64,000 nt of DNA. It comes from Girardinichthys multiradiatus. Its lineage: Eukaryota; Chordata; Actinopteri; Cyprinodontiformes; Goodeidae. Under the pieces are notes generated by a model. The model did not search any database. It was given only the letters and a program-made list of their open reading frames with translations, and had not been told where the DNA came from. Below are positions 44,836 through 56,786 of this stretch, in pieces (within the stretch, counting starts at the first letter, position 1; each line of letters starts with the position of its first letter). A program made the translations under genes and the position numbers. The stretch is taken from assembly GCF_021462225.1 (NCBI RefSeq), contig NC_061797.1:36110147-36174146 (forward strand), read 5' to 3'.

Positions 44836-47800
44836 CCATAAATGCATGCTGTTTCAAAACGCTGCCTTGATAGAATTGGCTTTATGTGGCAAACTGCCTC
44901 AAATAAAAAAATGCTAGATCTTACAACAGTTTAAGCCTACAAAAGTCAAAATCTGTACATAAATCTGCCTTTCGTGTTATTTTCTGTCTTTGAACATGGC
45001 AGGATTGTTAAGCTGCACAAGCAATGCCTGTTGCATCTTCACTGCTGTGGTTGGATGCGGCAATGGAAATTCATCAACTGTAAGTTGGAGGATCTGTGTT
45101 GTCCGCGACCCCCATAGCAGATCTTTGACTCAAATTCAGGTCCTTACTGATGCTTACTGCAGCTCTTTAACCATGAGATGACGTCTGTGAAAGAGGAGCT
45201 TAAAACACTAAAAATGTCTTCAAAGCTCAGGTAACATGTGTAACACATGCAAGGAAAAACCTGCATGTATTTCATGTGTTACTCTATAATATAACGTTGC
45301 AGCAAGACTGGTGCATATTGTTTATTAGTTCTGCAGTAATTTGTCATTTCAACGATTAATCAGAATGCGAAACCTAAACTCATTTTCTTCACTTGTGGTA
45401 TCTTGGACTTGATGCAAGTCTCAACGGTTTTAACCACCTATTAAGCAGACATCAATACTTAGTACTGTATCTGCACACAGTAAACAGCTATTTGCTATGT
45501 GAAGATATATTGTGAAGTATTGATGTTCTTATCGGCGTGCACAGCCTCTCTCCCTCCTGTGCTTTTGTTGTGCAGCTCTGCATAAACCGGCATACAGAAT
45601 GTCTCTATCAGAATGAGTAAGGCTCAAGTTTTACTCCACTGGAAAATTTATCCAATTTATCTTGTTTTATTAGAGATTGCCAGCTTTAGAAGTTATTTTG
45701 AAAGGCTGCATTTCGAGTGTTGACTGTTTCTTTTTTTAATTGGTTGCTTCTCTTAGATCATTTTTACTGTGTCACCCCTTTAATCACACTCACCCAGTAA
45801 GTGTGATTAAAGGGGTAAATTAAAGGAAACTAAGAGGAACACTGTATCAGATTTTTACCCTACAATTGTGAAGGAAAGCGAGTCATCTGCCTGGAAAGCC
45901 TTCTCTGTTCTAAACATCTTTAACAGGTTGAAAGATAGGAGATTTGAACCATTTTGTTTTTAGCAGAGCTTTCAGATTAAAACTTTCCCAAGCAGGGTTG
46001 TATAATCTGTTATTTTTATTTTTGAAAGTGCAAACAGATTGCAATTTATGTGTCTCAACAGAGCGTACTGAGAAAAGAATATTTAAATTTGACTGATCTG
46101 TTTTAATTTGGTTGCATACGACTGTTGATTTTGTGTGACTCAACATAAATATAAATGACTCAACGTAAATATAAATGCTCAAACTTGAGTAAATATGACG
46201 AGCTGGCTCAATATCTAGTTGCGTGTGGTGACATAACTTTTTGAGAGAATGCATGCTTAAAGATAAAAGTCTCAAAGGTGGAGTTATTTTTTTTAATCTT
46301 TCAAATGTTTTTTTATTTATTTTTTTATCTTAGTGAAACCATACTTTATACATTTACTCCATTAAAAATAAAAAAACGATTGTATGTTTTCTTATCTAAT
46401 CTTCTATTTTTCAGATTTTTGTTAAAAGACATTAATCTCAGTCTTAGATTTCTCTTAAAGTTTGGCAATTATTGCATCTATTATCATTATTGGGGAAAAA
46501 GATTGTGATAGGAATTGTGAATTACTGTGACAACAATAAACTCTAATTGTTGATGTTTGTAAACCTCAAAAACTAACAGTATCGTTGGTATTGTTACTTT
46601 TGTTGTTTTAACAACTTGTTCCACCATAAGTACCCAATAATTTAAAAATATTGTTGAATGCAATTATTGCAAGCTGTTTAGAGGTACAACTGCACTGCTA
46701 ATTTTACTTGTAAGGAAGAAGCATTTTTGATAATGGAATATTTTATTTTTAGAGCAGTATTTGTGTTGTGGGGCTCTGTCTGTATGCACTGTCATATTTA
46801 GAGTTACAAAGAATAACAGTTTTTTTTTTAACATATTTCTTATTGTTACCTTTATAGTTTTTGCAATATACTGCACAGAATATTGTGCTAACATTTTTGG
46901 TCCGTGTTGTCCATCCGGGTTGGTGATTTTCCATCAGAAGTGATCCATTTGACGTATTTAAGTTTAGATTTAAGTAGTTTTCCTTGGGTGGGACTGGGGC
47001 TGCAGAGATTTGTTTGTAAAGTTACTTGAAACGTTTATCTGTCCTGTTTTGCAAGAATATCCTGCAGTCAAGTTGAGAAAATCATCTCGAATTCCAAAAA
47101 TTTAATCTAATCTTTTAAATCTAAACTTTTTTTTGTCACGAATGCACCTAAGTAAAACCTTTCTACTCACCTCATAGTTGTTGGTGTCAACATTAACTTG
47201 CTCTAACGTTCCCCTTTTTATGAATAAAAAATTTTTTTTTCATTGAGTGTATTTTTTCCTGCTGATATCTTTATTTTATGATGGCTTTTAACTCCAGCAT
47301 GCATCTCTGACTTTCATGATAATAGCCTTTCCTTCCCCTGTTGTTCGTCCATTTCTTTGTGTTTGTTGCATGTGCCAAATATTGTGCACTGCAGTAGATA
47401 AATGAGCATAATTTCCATTTATTCTGCTTCCACAGTTTGCACACACATATTGTTTATACATGCACATATGGCCTCGAGGCTCGTCTTTTGTACTAAAAGA
47501 CCTTTTCCTGTTACCACTTAAGCTGTTTGCTACAACCATGTGCAATCTAAGCTACATCACTGACAGCATGATCCATCCTTGTTTATTCACTCCAGACCTG
47601 GTGATAGAAACAAGCCTATGTAAAGTAATATCAAAGCTGCGCTTTTTATTTGCTTTGCAATCAGAGTTAGTCTCAGCTTGTCAAATTCATTATAGAGATA
47701 TCTACAGCATAAGGTAATTCATTTGTACAAATTACATAAAGGTGGATGCATGAACAAACATTTAAAAAACACATCAAATCTTATATGACCAGGTCATACT

Positions 47801-48869
47801 ACTGAGACTTTACGTTTGTTTCTATGGACTATGAGCTGTATCATTCATTTGAAGGTCAAATAATGCACAATCATGGCTCATAAAAATCCAAATAAAGGTT
47901 AACCTAATTATGTAATAATACAAAATGGCATTTGCATGTCGAAATGTTCTACATCATATTTTGTGTGGGTGAATGAAGATGGATGTGTCAGCTAATCTTA
48001 GACAAGGGTGGAGGGTTGATGCTGTTAAAAACGTGTGGCAAAGAAGCATATATGCCACACCGCTCCTAAACAAACCTGTAATGGTTATGATGCCATTATT
48101 AGGATGATTATTGATCTGTGCCATAAAAATGCCATTACCCTTTGAGTCTGATTCATTCAAAAAAAGCAGCCTATGAAGGAACAGGCTTTTGTGGGCAGAA
48201 ATATAACTTGTAAGCATTACTTCTATCAGAAAACATCAACACAGACACAGATCATTTAATGAAGAATTTGGCCTACAACCTGATGGTTGCCCTGAAGTGG
48301 GAGATAATTGAACTTTTACAGCCTCTGAGATTATGTGTGTGGCTGAGAGAAGGAGAAGGTTTTCATTAGTATGTCAAAATATCAGGCTCGGTGCAGCAAA
48401 GTACATGATCAATTTTAATGGTGCAGTGTTGGATTCATGTAGAGGCGTGCTTTTAGAAAAATGTACCAACAAAGCGCAAGGATCGGAGATACTTAAAGTT
48501 GCCGATTTTATTTGATTATTTTAGAGTAGTGGAGCTATGCCAATCCCCTGACATTAAGCAAATGTAGTGTATCCTGATAATTACCCTGAGGTTAATTATT
48601 TATTGGCATACGATGATATGATTGCAGAGCTGCCCTGTAATTCTCTAAATAGGAGTAGCAGTGCTAAAAACTGATGAGAGCAGGAAATCCAAAAATAACA
48701 ACAGTAGGTAAAATAACTTTGGAACAGACATAGATGTCTAAAAATTAAATTCTGTGTAATACAATAGACTGACAATATGGACCAAGTGTTAACCATGCTT
48801 ACTTAAAAATACAAACAGTTAAGAATTATTAGGAATGTCTATATGAGACCTGGCAGTGACGTATGCGGT
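44836..48869. other. Intronic DNA; possible conserved non-coding blocks
   Basis: No exon or transposon was identified apart from the hairpin at 45774. 47950-48240 and 48300-48680 have even composition with homeodomain-type TAAT motifs (for example GATAATTACCCTGAGGTTAA at 48575-48595). They could be regulatory, but this is only an impression. Confidence 0.35.
45774..45816. repeat. Perfect 17-bp inverted repeat (hairpin)
   Basis: ACCCCTTTAATCACACT (45774-45790) and its exact complement AGTGTGATTAAAGGGGT (45800-45816) are separated by a 9-base loop. No transposon ends or RNA gene are associated that I can see. Confidence 0.95.
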
Positions 48870-49118
48870 AAAATAGCTCCACATCATAATGTCCCCACCC
48901 CCATACGTCACTGTTGGTATAGTGTTTTGGAGTGGCATGTAGGGCTTTTAGACATCCAAACCTGGTGCATATCATGGCATCTAAATAGTTTGATTTTGTT
49001 CTAATCTGATCAGATTATATTCCCCTAGTATTTCACAGGCTTGAACAAATGTTTGGAAACTATAACTGTGCTTCAAACGTTTTTCTTCGGCAGTAAAGTC
49101 TTGCGTGGTGACTATACA
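48870..49118 (-). mobile_element. Decayed Tc1-like transposon (family Tc1-C), left piece
   Basis: The plus strand reads ATAATGTCCCCACCCCCATA CGTCACTGTTGGTATAGTGT TTTGGAGTGGCATGTAGGGC, then CATCCAAACCTGGTGCATAT CATGGCATCTAAATAG and GTAAAGTCTTGCGTGGTGA. This is the reverse of a fish Tc1-like transposase around its first catalytic region. It is cut at TA (49119-49120) by Tc1-A copy 3 and continues at 50731. Confidence 0.65.
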
Positions 49119-49120
49119 TA

Positions 49121-50728
49121 CAGGTCCTTCTCAAAATATTAGCATATTGTGATAAAGTTCATTATTTTCCATAATGTAATGATGAAAATTTAACATTCAT
49201 ATATTTTAGATTAATTGCACACTAACTGAAATATTTCAGGTCTTTTATTGTCTTAATACGGATGATTTTGGCATACAGCTCATGAAAACCCAAAATTCCT
49301 ATCTCACAAAATTAGCATATCATTTAAAGGGTCTCTAAACGAGCTATGAACCTAATCATCTGAATCAACGAGTTAACTCTAAACACCTGCAAAAGATTCC
49401 TGGGGCCTTTAAAACTCCCAGCCTGGTTCATCACTCAAAACCCCAATCATGGGTAAGACTGCCGACCTGACTGCTGTCCAGAAAGGCCACTATTGACACC
49501 CTCAAGCAAGAGGGTAAGACACAGAAAGACATTTCTGAACGAATAGGCTGTTCCCAGAGTGCTGTATCAAGGCACCTCAGTGGGAAGTCTGTGGGAAGGA
49601 AAAAGTGTGGCAGAAAACGCTGCACAACAATAAGAGGTGACCGGACCCTGAGGAAGATTGTGGAGAAGGGCCGATTCCAGACCTTGGGTACCTGCGGAAG
49701 CAGTGGACTGAGTCTGGAGTAGAAACATCCAGAGCCACCGTGCACAGGCGTGTGCAGGAAATGGGCTACAGGTGCCGCATTCCCCAGGTCAAGCCACTTT
49801 TGAACCAGAAACAGCAGCAGAAGCGCCTGACCTGGGCTACAGAGAAGCAGCACTGGACTGTTGCTCAGTGGTCCAAAGTACTTTTTTCGTATGAAAGCAA
49901 ATTCTGCATGTCATTCAGAAATCAAGGTGCCAGAGTCTGGAGGAAGACTGGGGAGAAGGAAATGCCAAAATGCCAGAAGTCCAGTGTCAAGTACCCACAG
50001 TCAGTGATGGTCTGGGGTGCCGTGTCAGCTGCTGGTGTTGGTCCACTGTGTTTTATCAAGGGCAGGGTCAATGCAGCTAGCTATCAGGAGATTTTGGAGC
50101 ACTTCATGCTTCCATCTGCTGAAAAGCTTTATGGAGATGAAGATTTCATTTTTCAGCACGACCTGGTACCTGCTCACAGTGACAAAACCACTGGTAAATG
50201 GTTTACTGACCATGGTATCACTGTGCTCAATTGGCCTGCCAACTCTCCTGACCTGAACCCCATAGAGAATCTGTGGGATATTGTGAAGAGAACGTTGAGA
50301 GACTCAAGACCCAACACTCTGGATGAGCTAAAGGCCGCTATCGAAGCATCCTGGGCCTCCATAAGACCTCAGCAGTGCCACAGGCTGATTGCCTCCATGC
50401 CACACCGCATTGAAGCAGTCATTTCTGCCAAAGGATTCCCAACCAAGTATTGAGTGCATAACTGTACATGATTATTTGAAGGTTGACGTTTTTTGTATTA
50501 AAAACACTTCTTTTATTGGTCGGATGAAATAGGCTAATTTTGTGAGATAGGAATTTTGGGTTTTCATGAGCTGTATGCCAAAATCATCCGTATTAAGACA
50601 ATAAAAGACCTGAAATATTTCAGTTAGTGTGCAATGAATCTAAAATATATGAATGTTAAATTTTCATCATGACATTATGGAAAATAATTAACTTTATCAC
50701 AATATGCTAATATTTTGAGAAGGACCTG
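49121..50728 (+). mobile_element. Tc1/mariner transposon Tc1-A, copy 3
   Basis: Full-length 1608-bp element, CAGGTCCTTCTC to GAGAAGGACCTG. It has TA at 49119-49120 and 50729-50730 and about 204-bp inverted repeats. It is inserted into an older Tc1-like element whose halves flank it in the correct order. Confidence 0.96.
49449..50453 (+). pseudogene. Tc1-A transposase pseudogene, copy 3
   Basis: From ATG at 49449 to the stop at 50453 is 1005 bp, the same length as copy 4, but two opposite indels put part of the N-terminal region out of frame. One extra A lies near 49483 (CCAGAAAGGCC), and one base is lost near 49687 (TTGGGTACC against TTGGGGGACC). In addition, the first catalytic Asp of FSDESKF is changed to Tyr (SYESKF, about 49888). 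The second Asp (QHDLVPAHS) and Glu (NPIENLW) remain. It is inactive by at least two independent routes. Confidence 0.92.
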
Positions 50729-50730
50729 TA

Positions 50731-51330
50731 CAATCTGTGGCAGTCTAGTGCGTGACTTTTTGGTTTCTTTGGAACGGTTTTACCTGCTAATTCCAGGTCT
50801 TTCTGAGACTCTCCACAAGCAGTTACTTGGCTTTTGGGCAACTCTTTCTCTGAATATTCTTTTCACTCCTCTATCTGAGATCTTGCAGGGAGTGCTTGGT
50901 CATGGCTGGTTTATGGTGTAATGTAGTTGTTTCTAATTCTGGATTATGGCCCCAACAGTACTTACTAGAGATTTCAATTGTTTAGCAATTCCTCTGTAAC
51001 CAGTGTCATCAGTATGTTTAGCAACCGTAAGGCTGTGAAGGTTTTGTCCATCAAAATTCTCGCGTGAAACCTTGGTATTGAGACATCATTTCATGGACCA
51101 TCATTTTGGATGTAACCTGCCTCTTTATACCTCCCTTTCTTCATTTGTTTAATACTTATTCCCTGTGTTGTTACATCCTTTTACAAATAACTTAAATTTT
51201 GGACATCTATGGTTTGATAACTTTATGTGTGTGGACTGGATGGGTTGTTAACATCTGGTGAGGGTTTTGTGTCGATTCCATCTTTAGAAAATTTACTTAG
51301 AACATTTCTGATATGTTTAGTTACCCACTG
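50731..51330 (-). mobile_element. Decayed Tc1-like transposon (family Tc1-C), right piece
   Basis: It continues the interrupted element: TGGTTTCTTTGGAACGGTTT TACCTGCTAATTCCAGGTCT TTCTGAGACTCTCCACAAGC, then GATTATGGCCCCAACAGTAC and ACCAGTGTCATCAGTATGTT. These correspond to the helix-turn-helix half of the transposase on minus. GTTGTTAACATCTGGTGA and a right end TTACCCACTG|TA (51321-51332) match the family's terminus. No long frame is left. Confidence 0.7.
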
Positions 51331-52200
51331 TATTTGTGAGCCTCAGAATTTGCAGCCAAGACTGATCGCAGTCTGCTGCTGACTGTTCTTCTAGATGTCA
51401 TCAGCTCCTGATGGCACACTGAATTGCCACAACTCTGACAGTGTTAATTACTGTCCCAATACAAAATACACCACAGCTTATCCCTTTGTATGACTCTGCT
51501 GAACCAACTAGTTCTCCATTTTTTAAGAACTTTTTTAAAAGAAGAGAACTGAGGCTTCCCGTATATCATGTCTTTCACACTTCCTGTCTAAGCCTCTTGT
51601 GCAACTCATTTTTAAAACTTAAGTTGGACAAAGTGATCTGAAGCAAGGTTGAATCTCCTGTAAAATGAAGGACTTAGTATTTTCCTCATTATGCATCAAC
51701 GCATATGTTTTCAACCATCATATTTTTATTAACTTAAGAAAGCCCAAGTGGGTGATGCTTTTATTGACTGAAAATGATGGCAATTCTTAGTTTTGATGCA
51801 TTTACATTTTTCCATTGTTTTTTTTTCACTGTTGAAAACCTTTTGAAGGAAATCTGGATAACTGAATGCTGCATCTCTGCTAAAGAGAATAGTGACATGA
51901 TAGAGGATATTAGAGTGATTGTATAACTAAATAACAATTTAATTTTAAATAAAGTTGTTGTTTGCATTTTAATACAGTTTAATAAATAGACTATAATTTT
52001 TGTAAATTGTTGTTTTAATACCATTATATATTTTTGCTCCGATCACTTGTTGCTCTGACTTATTGTCAGTGCATCCTCATAAGCTGCATCCATTTTATTG
52101 GTAATGAGAGCAGCCTAGTAGTTACAGTTATGGTAAAAGGAAAGGGTAACCTCAGTTTTATTGTTGGGTTTAAACATTCTTAAGACCTGGCTCAAAAAGC
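51331..52200. other. Intronic DNA without recognised features
   Basis: AT-rich sequence between a Tc1 remnant and an LTR element; no gene or repeat was assigned. Confidence 0.4.
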
Positions 52201-52652
52201 TGTAGCAACAAAAAGGGGGGACATAACACCAAAATAGATTTTAGCCCTTTTAAAGGCATTTATTTAAAATAAAGAATAATCAGTTTGTACGTTGTCAGTG
52301 TAAATGTTGGGTATGCTGTAGGTGCGTTTGTCAAAGGGAATCCGTAAGGCAGGATGTAGTAAAAAAGAATGTTGTAGCACAGTGTGTGCAAAAGGAAGCC
52401 CTCATGGTGGCAGCATGGCTGGTCTCACAAACCCGAGGACGCAATATTATGTTTTCAGCGGGTGTGGGCATGCCAGCAGTGACGCCAGGATTCGTTAATC
52501 TGGGAGGGGCCATAAGTGAGTCGAGGCGGAAGCCCCTTTTATCTCATCCAGGAACACCCTAGCCCCACATGGTCCCCAGACACTTCCTCCTGTGGTACCT
52601 GTCAACAGACAAATAAATACCAGGCCAACTACACCAGCAGGGGGCCGTGACA
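52201..52652 (-). repeat. LTR of Gmr1-like retrotransposon (3' LTR)
   Basis: On minus it begins TGTCACGGCCCCCTGCTGG (52652) and ends TGTTGCTACA (52201), with TG..CA borders and 452 bp. A TATA-like GATGAGATAAAAGGGG (about 52535) and a polyadenylation signal AATAAA (about 52266-52271) lie in the expected order. It directly adjoins the RNase H remnant, so it is the downstream LTR. No second LTR was found. Confidence 0.75.
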
Positions 52653-52779
52653 CTCCTGCCTGTAAGGAGCAGGTTCCCCTTGAAACCTTGCGCCAACCTA
52701 TTAGTTTTCACCTTACATACAATCCTAAATGCAAAAACCCAGACACCATTACAGTGTTGCCTTTTCAAAGAGAACCACA

Positions 52780-53560
52780 ATGTTAGCACCATCGCTTACA
52801 TAAACATCAAAATGTCTTAAAGCCAGGATTAGAGCAAATGTTTCCTTCTCAATCACAGAGTAATTCAACTGATGCTTATTGAGTTTTTTGAAAAAGCAGA
52901 TGACTCTGGCCTGCAAATGCCCAGATCATCAGACTGTGTAAGAACAGCTCCAGCACCCAAGTGGTTTGCATCCACATAGAGCTGGAAAGGGTGCGGAGGA
53001 TACACAGGAGCAGCAGAGAGGAGCCTTTTACCCACTCAAATGCCTGCTGACGGAGGGGAGACCATTCAAATTTAACATCTTTATGCAGCAAACTTGTTAA
53101 AGGTGCCATGACAGAAGAGACATTTTGACAAAAACATCTCTAATACCTAACAAGCCCAAGAAAATGCATGAGCCCCTGCTTAGTAACTGGAACAGGAAAC
53201 TGCTCAACCGCCTGAACCTTAGCTGCAACAGGACACACCGCACCATAGTCAGCCACACGACCCAAATGGTTAACAGTCACCCTCGCAAACTCGCACTTTG
53301 CCAGATTGACTTTCAACCTTGCCCTGGCCAAACGAGTGAAAAGTTCCTTGATGCACTGTACATGCTCTTCCAAAGAGTCAAAATACACAACCACGTCATC
53401 CAAGTAAATCGCACAGCCAGACATATCACCAACGATTTTCTAAGCTTGAATGGCATCACTGTATAAAAGTACAAGCCTGTTGGACCCGCCAGTAACCCTT
53501 CGAAAGATCAAATTTACTGAGAATTTAGCAGAACCCACCTGGTTGACACAATCGTCCATT
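52780..53560 (-). pseudogene. Reverse transcriptase and RNase H remnants of the Gmr1-like element
   Basis: Minus-strand segments in order: a VNQVGSAKFSVNL-like RT start and LDIF..GYW area at about 53490-53560; the catalytic block CAIYLDDVVVYFDSLEEHVQ at 53424-53365; VNLAKCEFARVTVNHLGRV and FPVPVTKQGLMHFLGLVRY to 53140. RNase H follows: MAPLTSLLHKDVKFEWSPLR QQAFEWVK (53109 down) and, in another frame, NKHQLNYSVIEKETFALILA L at about 52880-52820. The YLDD catalytic box is intact, but frames are broken in several places. Confidence 0.82.
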
Positions 53561-53639
53561 CTCACAAGTTCACGTTACACAATTTGGTCTTGTTCCTTCA
53601 CTACGGCATCGTGATTAAATAGATTTTATCAGAAGTCCT

Positions 53640-54280
53640 TTTAATAACTGTATATGAACCAGTGAATTTAGCTTGAAAGGGAGAGGACATGATCTGACCC
53701 AGGACCAACACTTGATCATCAGGCAAAGACAAGCGCAACTCAGAGCGCCGATCAAATAGTGCTTTCATTTTTGAAAGTGACCTCCCGGGCCGCTAACATC
53801 AGCCAAGGCAACCCTTCCTCCCAGTCACCCCCAACTCCATACAGTAAGAACACAAGAGAGACTTCAGTGAATGATGAAAACGTTGTAACGTCCCTTGACT
53901 CTCTGGATGATAGCTGTTGCCTTACTCTGCCGTACTCTGAGCTGTTTCAGGACCTGACTTAACAAATGTGATGAATAATTGGTGCCTCGGTCCAGCTGCA
54001 TCACTTTAGGAACACCAAACACTGAAATGAAGCAGTTACTGTGCGTCAGGGATAGGCAGCTGGATACTGTGAAACTTGACACATTACTGTAAGTAGACAA
54101 AACAACCTAGTCTTTGAACTAAGTAACGGGCCGACACAGTCAATTATTAAGTGTTCAAACAGCTCAGAAGCTGGCACAATTGGACTCAATGGGAACAGCT
54201 TTAAAACTTGGTTTGGCTTGGCAGTGAGCTGGCAAGCATGACATGTCTTAATGTATCATGAAATGTCCTTTTTAAGCCGT
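53640..54280 (-). pseudogene. Integrase remnant upstream of the reverse transcriptase
   Basis: Minus-strand fragments: LKKDIS..IKTCHACQLTAKPNQ (about 54280-54205, zinc-binding HHCC region with CxxC), FISVFGVPKVMQLDRGTNYS (about 54035-53970, core domain with the Asp of DRGTN), then FDRRSELRLSLPDDQVLVL and PFQAKFTGSYTVIKRTSDK (about 53755-53610, GPY/F-like C-terminal module). Stops and frameshifts separate them. All are on the same strand and lie 5' of the reverse transcriptase. Confidence 0.78.
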
Positions 54281-54960
54281 GGCCAAAAAAAATGTCTAAG
54301 GACCGAATCATATGTCTTCCCCACACCCAGGTGCCCGGACTCATCATGTGCAACCTTTAACACAGCAATGTGAAGTATACTGGGCACAACAATTTGAAGC
54401 AGGGGGATCACCAACGTCAGCATATGGGAACCATTTTCTCACCTACAGCAAATCCTGAATGAAGTACCCACAGGCACAATCCAAAACTTCAGTCGCTAGG
54501 CACACCTGATCAAAAAGCTGGCTTCTCCGGCGCCAGTTCACTATGACACAGGGACACAGGAAAAATCAGACAAAGGCAAGTGAACATTTTCAACGTATAT
54601 CTCCTCCTTCCCAAACGGAGAGTGCACCATGGCACAAGTTACCGACACGCTGTAAATACATTTGCAGTTGAACAAAGAGCACGTTCAACTCTATTCCCCG
54701 GACTGGAAAACAATTGTCTGTCTCTGACTCACCAGACAACGGTAACACAGCGGCTCAAATAAAGGAGTCAAACGCCTCTGTGTCTCTCTGTATGCTGACC
54801 TGCACTCTTTCGTCACTACCCACTAATGACACTTACCCCTCACGAATGAAAGGCATTTAGGAATCACACGTCTCAAAAGAATCAACGTGCTCCCTTACAT
54901 TGTACAATTAATCCTCCACCAACTTGTAGACACATCTGTCATCATAGATCGTCACGTAGA

Positions 54961-56630
54961 AAACAAAGAACAAACATTGAATAAAAAGAAAATGCAAAAG
55001 AAGAAAAATTATAAGATAAAAATAAAAAAATGCAAAAATATTGAAAATTAGAGAAAAGTAAAATAAATTGTAGAACAAATAAACAAAAAAACGGAGACAT
55101 TGAATTATATATTACTTAACAATAAAAGGTAGCATTTTTCATAAACTTCTGTTAACTTATAGAAATGGAGAGACGTCCATTTAGTCGTTAAGAGTATGAT
55201 GTCTTCTTGCTTTTAGCTGGACGGTCTATAAGGTCTCACCTTAACGTCCCCTGTAAGACAGTCACCTCCTTCCCCAATATCTTAAACTACTTCAGAGACG
55301 ATGGTTTTTAATGTCCTCGAACCATCATCTCCGTTTTGTACATAATCAAATGCTATTGCATGATTTTTTACAGATTATATGAATACCTCAGCAAATCTCT
55401 CATTCATAGAGTAGAAAAAATAAAAAAAAGTTTTATGTATTCATTAAACAGAACTTAATAAAATCATGATAGAAATATTCACAGGCATTTATTTGACCAC
55501 TACTGTTTTCACTGTTAAATAAGGATGCTTTAGATAAACCCTACTGATGCAGTAAATACGTGGAGGAAAAAACTTTAAGATGTGATTGCCTTCACACTTA
55601 GAGACGAAAGAGGAATCATTGTTCTGCCGTGAAACACCCTTTCATTCCAGCTATGGTAGAGCAGTCAAGCAGTAAAAAACTATTTTCCTCAAAGAGAGGG
55701 CCTTTGTGAAAACAATGATCTACTTATTTTGTCATTACCAACCCAGTTCTTCTGTCTCCTTGCAAGGCTAAACCTTTCTGACAGTCATGGTAGTTGTATG
55801 TGCCATTGTAGTGCTTTTCTTTGATTGCAGCAGCTAAACTGGTTTGGAGCTGTGCTCCACAGGAAAAATGTTCCAACTTCCTGTGCTTCTCTCTTTTTAC
55901 TGCTACAGGGTTTGATTTAGATTTTTTTCCAAGTTCACATTTCATTTGGTTTATCAAACATTTCCACTGACCATGCTAACATTTTTGTATGAAGCCATGT
56001 GCCTTTTGTAACATTTGTCCTTGTTTTCCTTTTTTTGCTATCTTGTTTTTTTGTTATTCTTTTGTTGTTTCTGTGGCCAATAATCAGTAAAAAGAGAAAG
56101 GGAGCAGGGCGAGACGGAGTGGAAACAAACAGAAACCAGACTGACCTCCAGGGTCATATCTCTGTGAAGGCAGCAGTGACGTGATGTGCCAGCCCCGTGG
56201 GCTACACTCATCTTAGATTTTCATTATAAAGAACACTTTTGGCTTTTTCAATAGTTTTTTTTTAATAATAAACAGCAAAGTTAGATATTTTTGTGTAAAA
56301 TTCACAAAGTAATGGTGAAAGATTGTTTCAGTGTGGACCCTGTCATCATGACAATGTTCTCCAGTGCCGCAGCTATGTAATACACTATAGTGTTACAATG
56401 AAATGTACATTCAGAAATTAGATGTTTGTGAAACTAACATATTGCATTATCTTCATTAATGAGTTAAGACATGATAAAAATACAGAAAATGGAATGTTGC
56501 AATAATTTGCCCAGAAGAAGTAGTCAAAGCTTTTGAACTTTTTCTCGTTTTGGCATGTTAAAGTGCACATAGTTGTGCCATGAAAGAAAAACCAAAGCAT
56601 GGTTTTCAAATGTCTTCATAAATAAAAATC
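54961..56630. other. Intronic DNA without recognised features
   Basis: A-rich sequence (especially 54960-55110) then mixed AT-rich DNA. The minus-strand frame 55724-55957 and the plus-strand frame 55999-56184 have no recognisable domain. No second copy of the Gmr1-like LTR was seen here. Confidence 0.4.
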
Positions 56631-56745
56631 CGCGATGGACTGGCGACCTGTCCAGGGTGTACCCTGCCTCTCGCCCATAGATTGCTGGAGATAGGCACCA
56701 GCTTCCCCGCGACCCACTATGGAATAAGCGGTAGAAAATGACTGA
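56631..56745 (+). repeat. Non-LTR retroposon 3' tail fragment
   Basis: GATGGACTGGCGACCTGTCC AGGGTGTACCCTGCCTCTCG CCC...GGAGATAGGCACCAGC...AGAAAATGACTGACTG. This is the same family as 15490-15606, here only the last ~115 bp. Confidence 0.75.
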
Positions 56746-56786
56746 CTGGCCTTTTGGGGTTTGCCTATGCTTGCCTTGAACATATA

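Larger units (their letters stand above)
52653..54960 (-). mobile_element. Decayed Gmr1-like (Ty3/gypsy-type) retrotransposon, internal region
   Basis: Read on minus from high to low coordinates the recognisable parts are: a possible protease scrap (54790-54600), integrase (about 54280-53640), reverse transcriptase (about 53560-53130), RNase H (about 53110-52780), then the LTR. Reverse transcriptase followed by RNase H is normal for Ty3/gypsy elements, but integrase should follow them. Integrase first is the order reported for the Gmr1 group of deuterostome elements. The 5' LTR and gag are not recognisable and no intact frame remains. Confidence 0.75.

Noticed and set aside
55724..55957. Minus-strand frame with several Cys and Lys
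   Set aside because: Cys spacing fits no zinc-binding motif, and there is no splice or repeat support.
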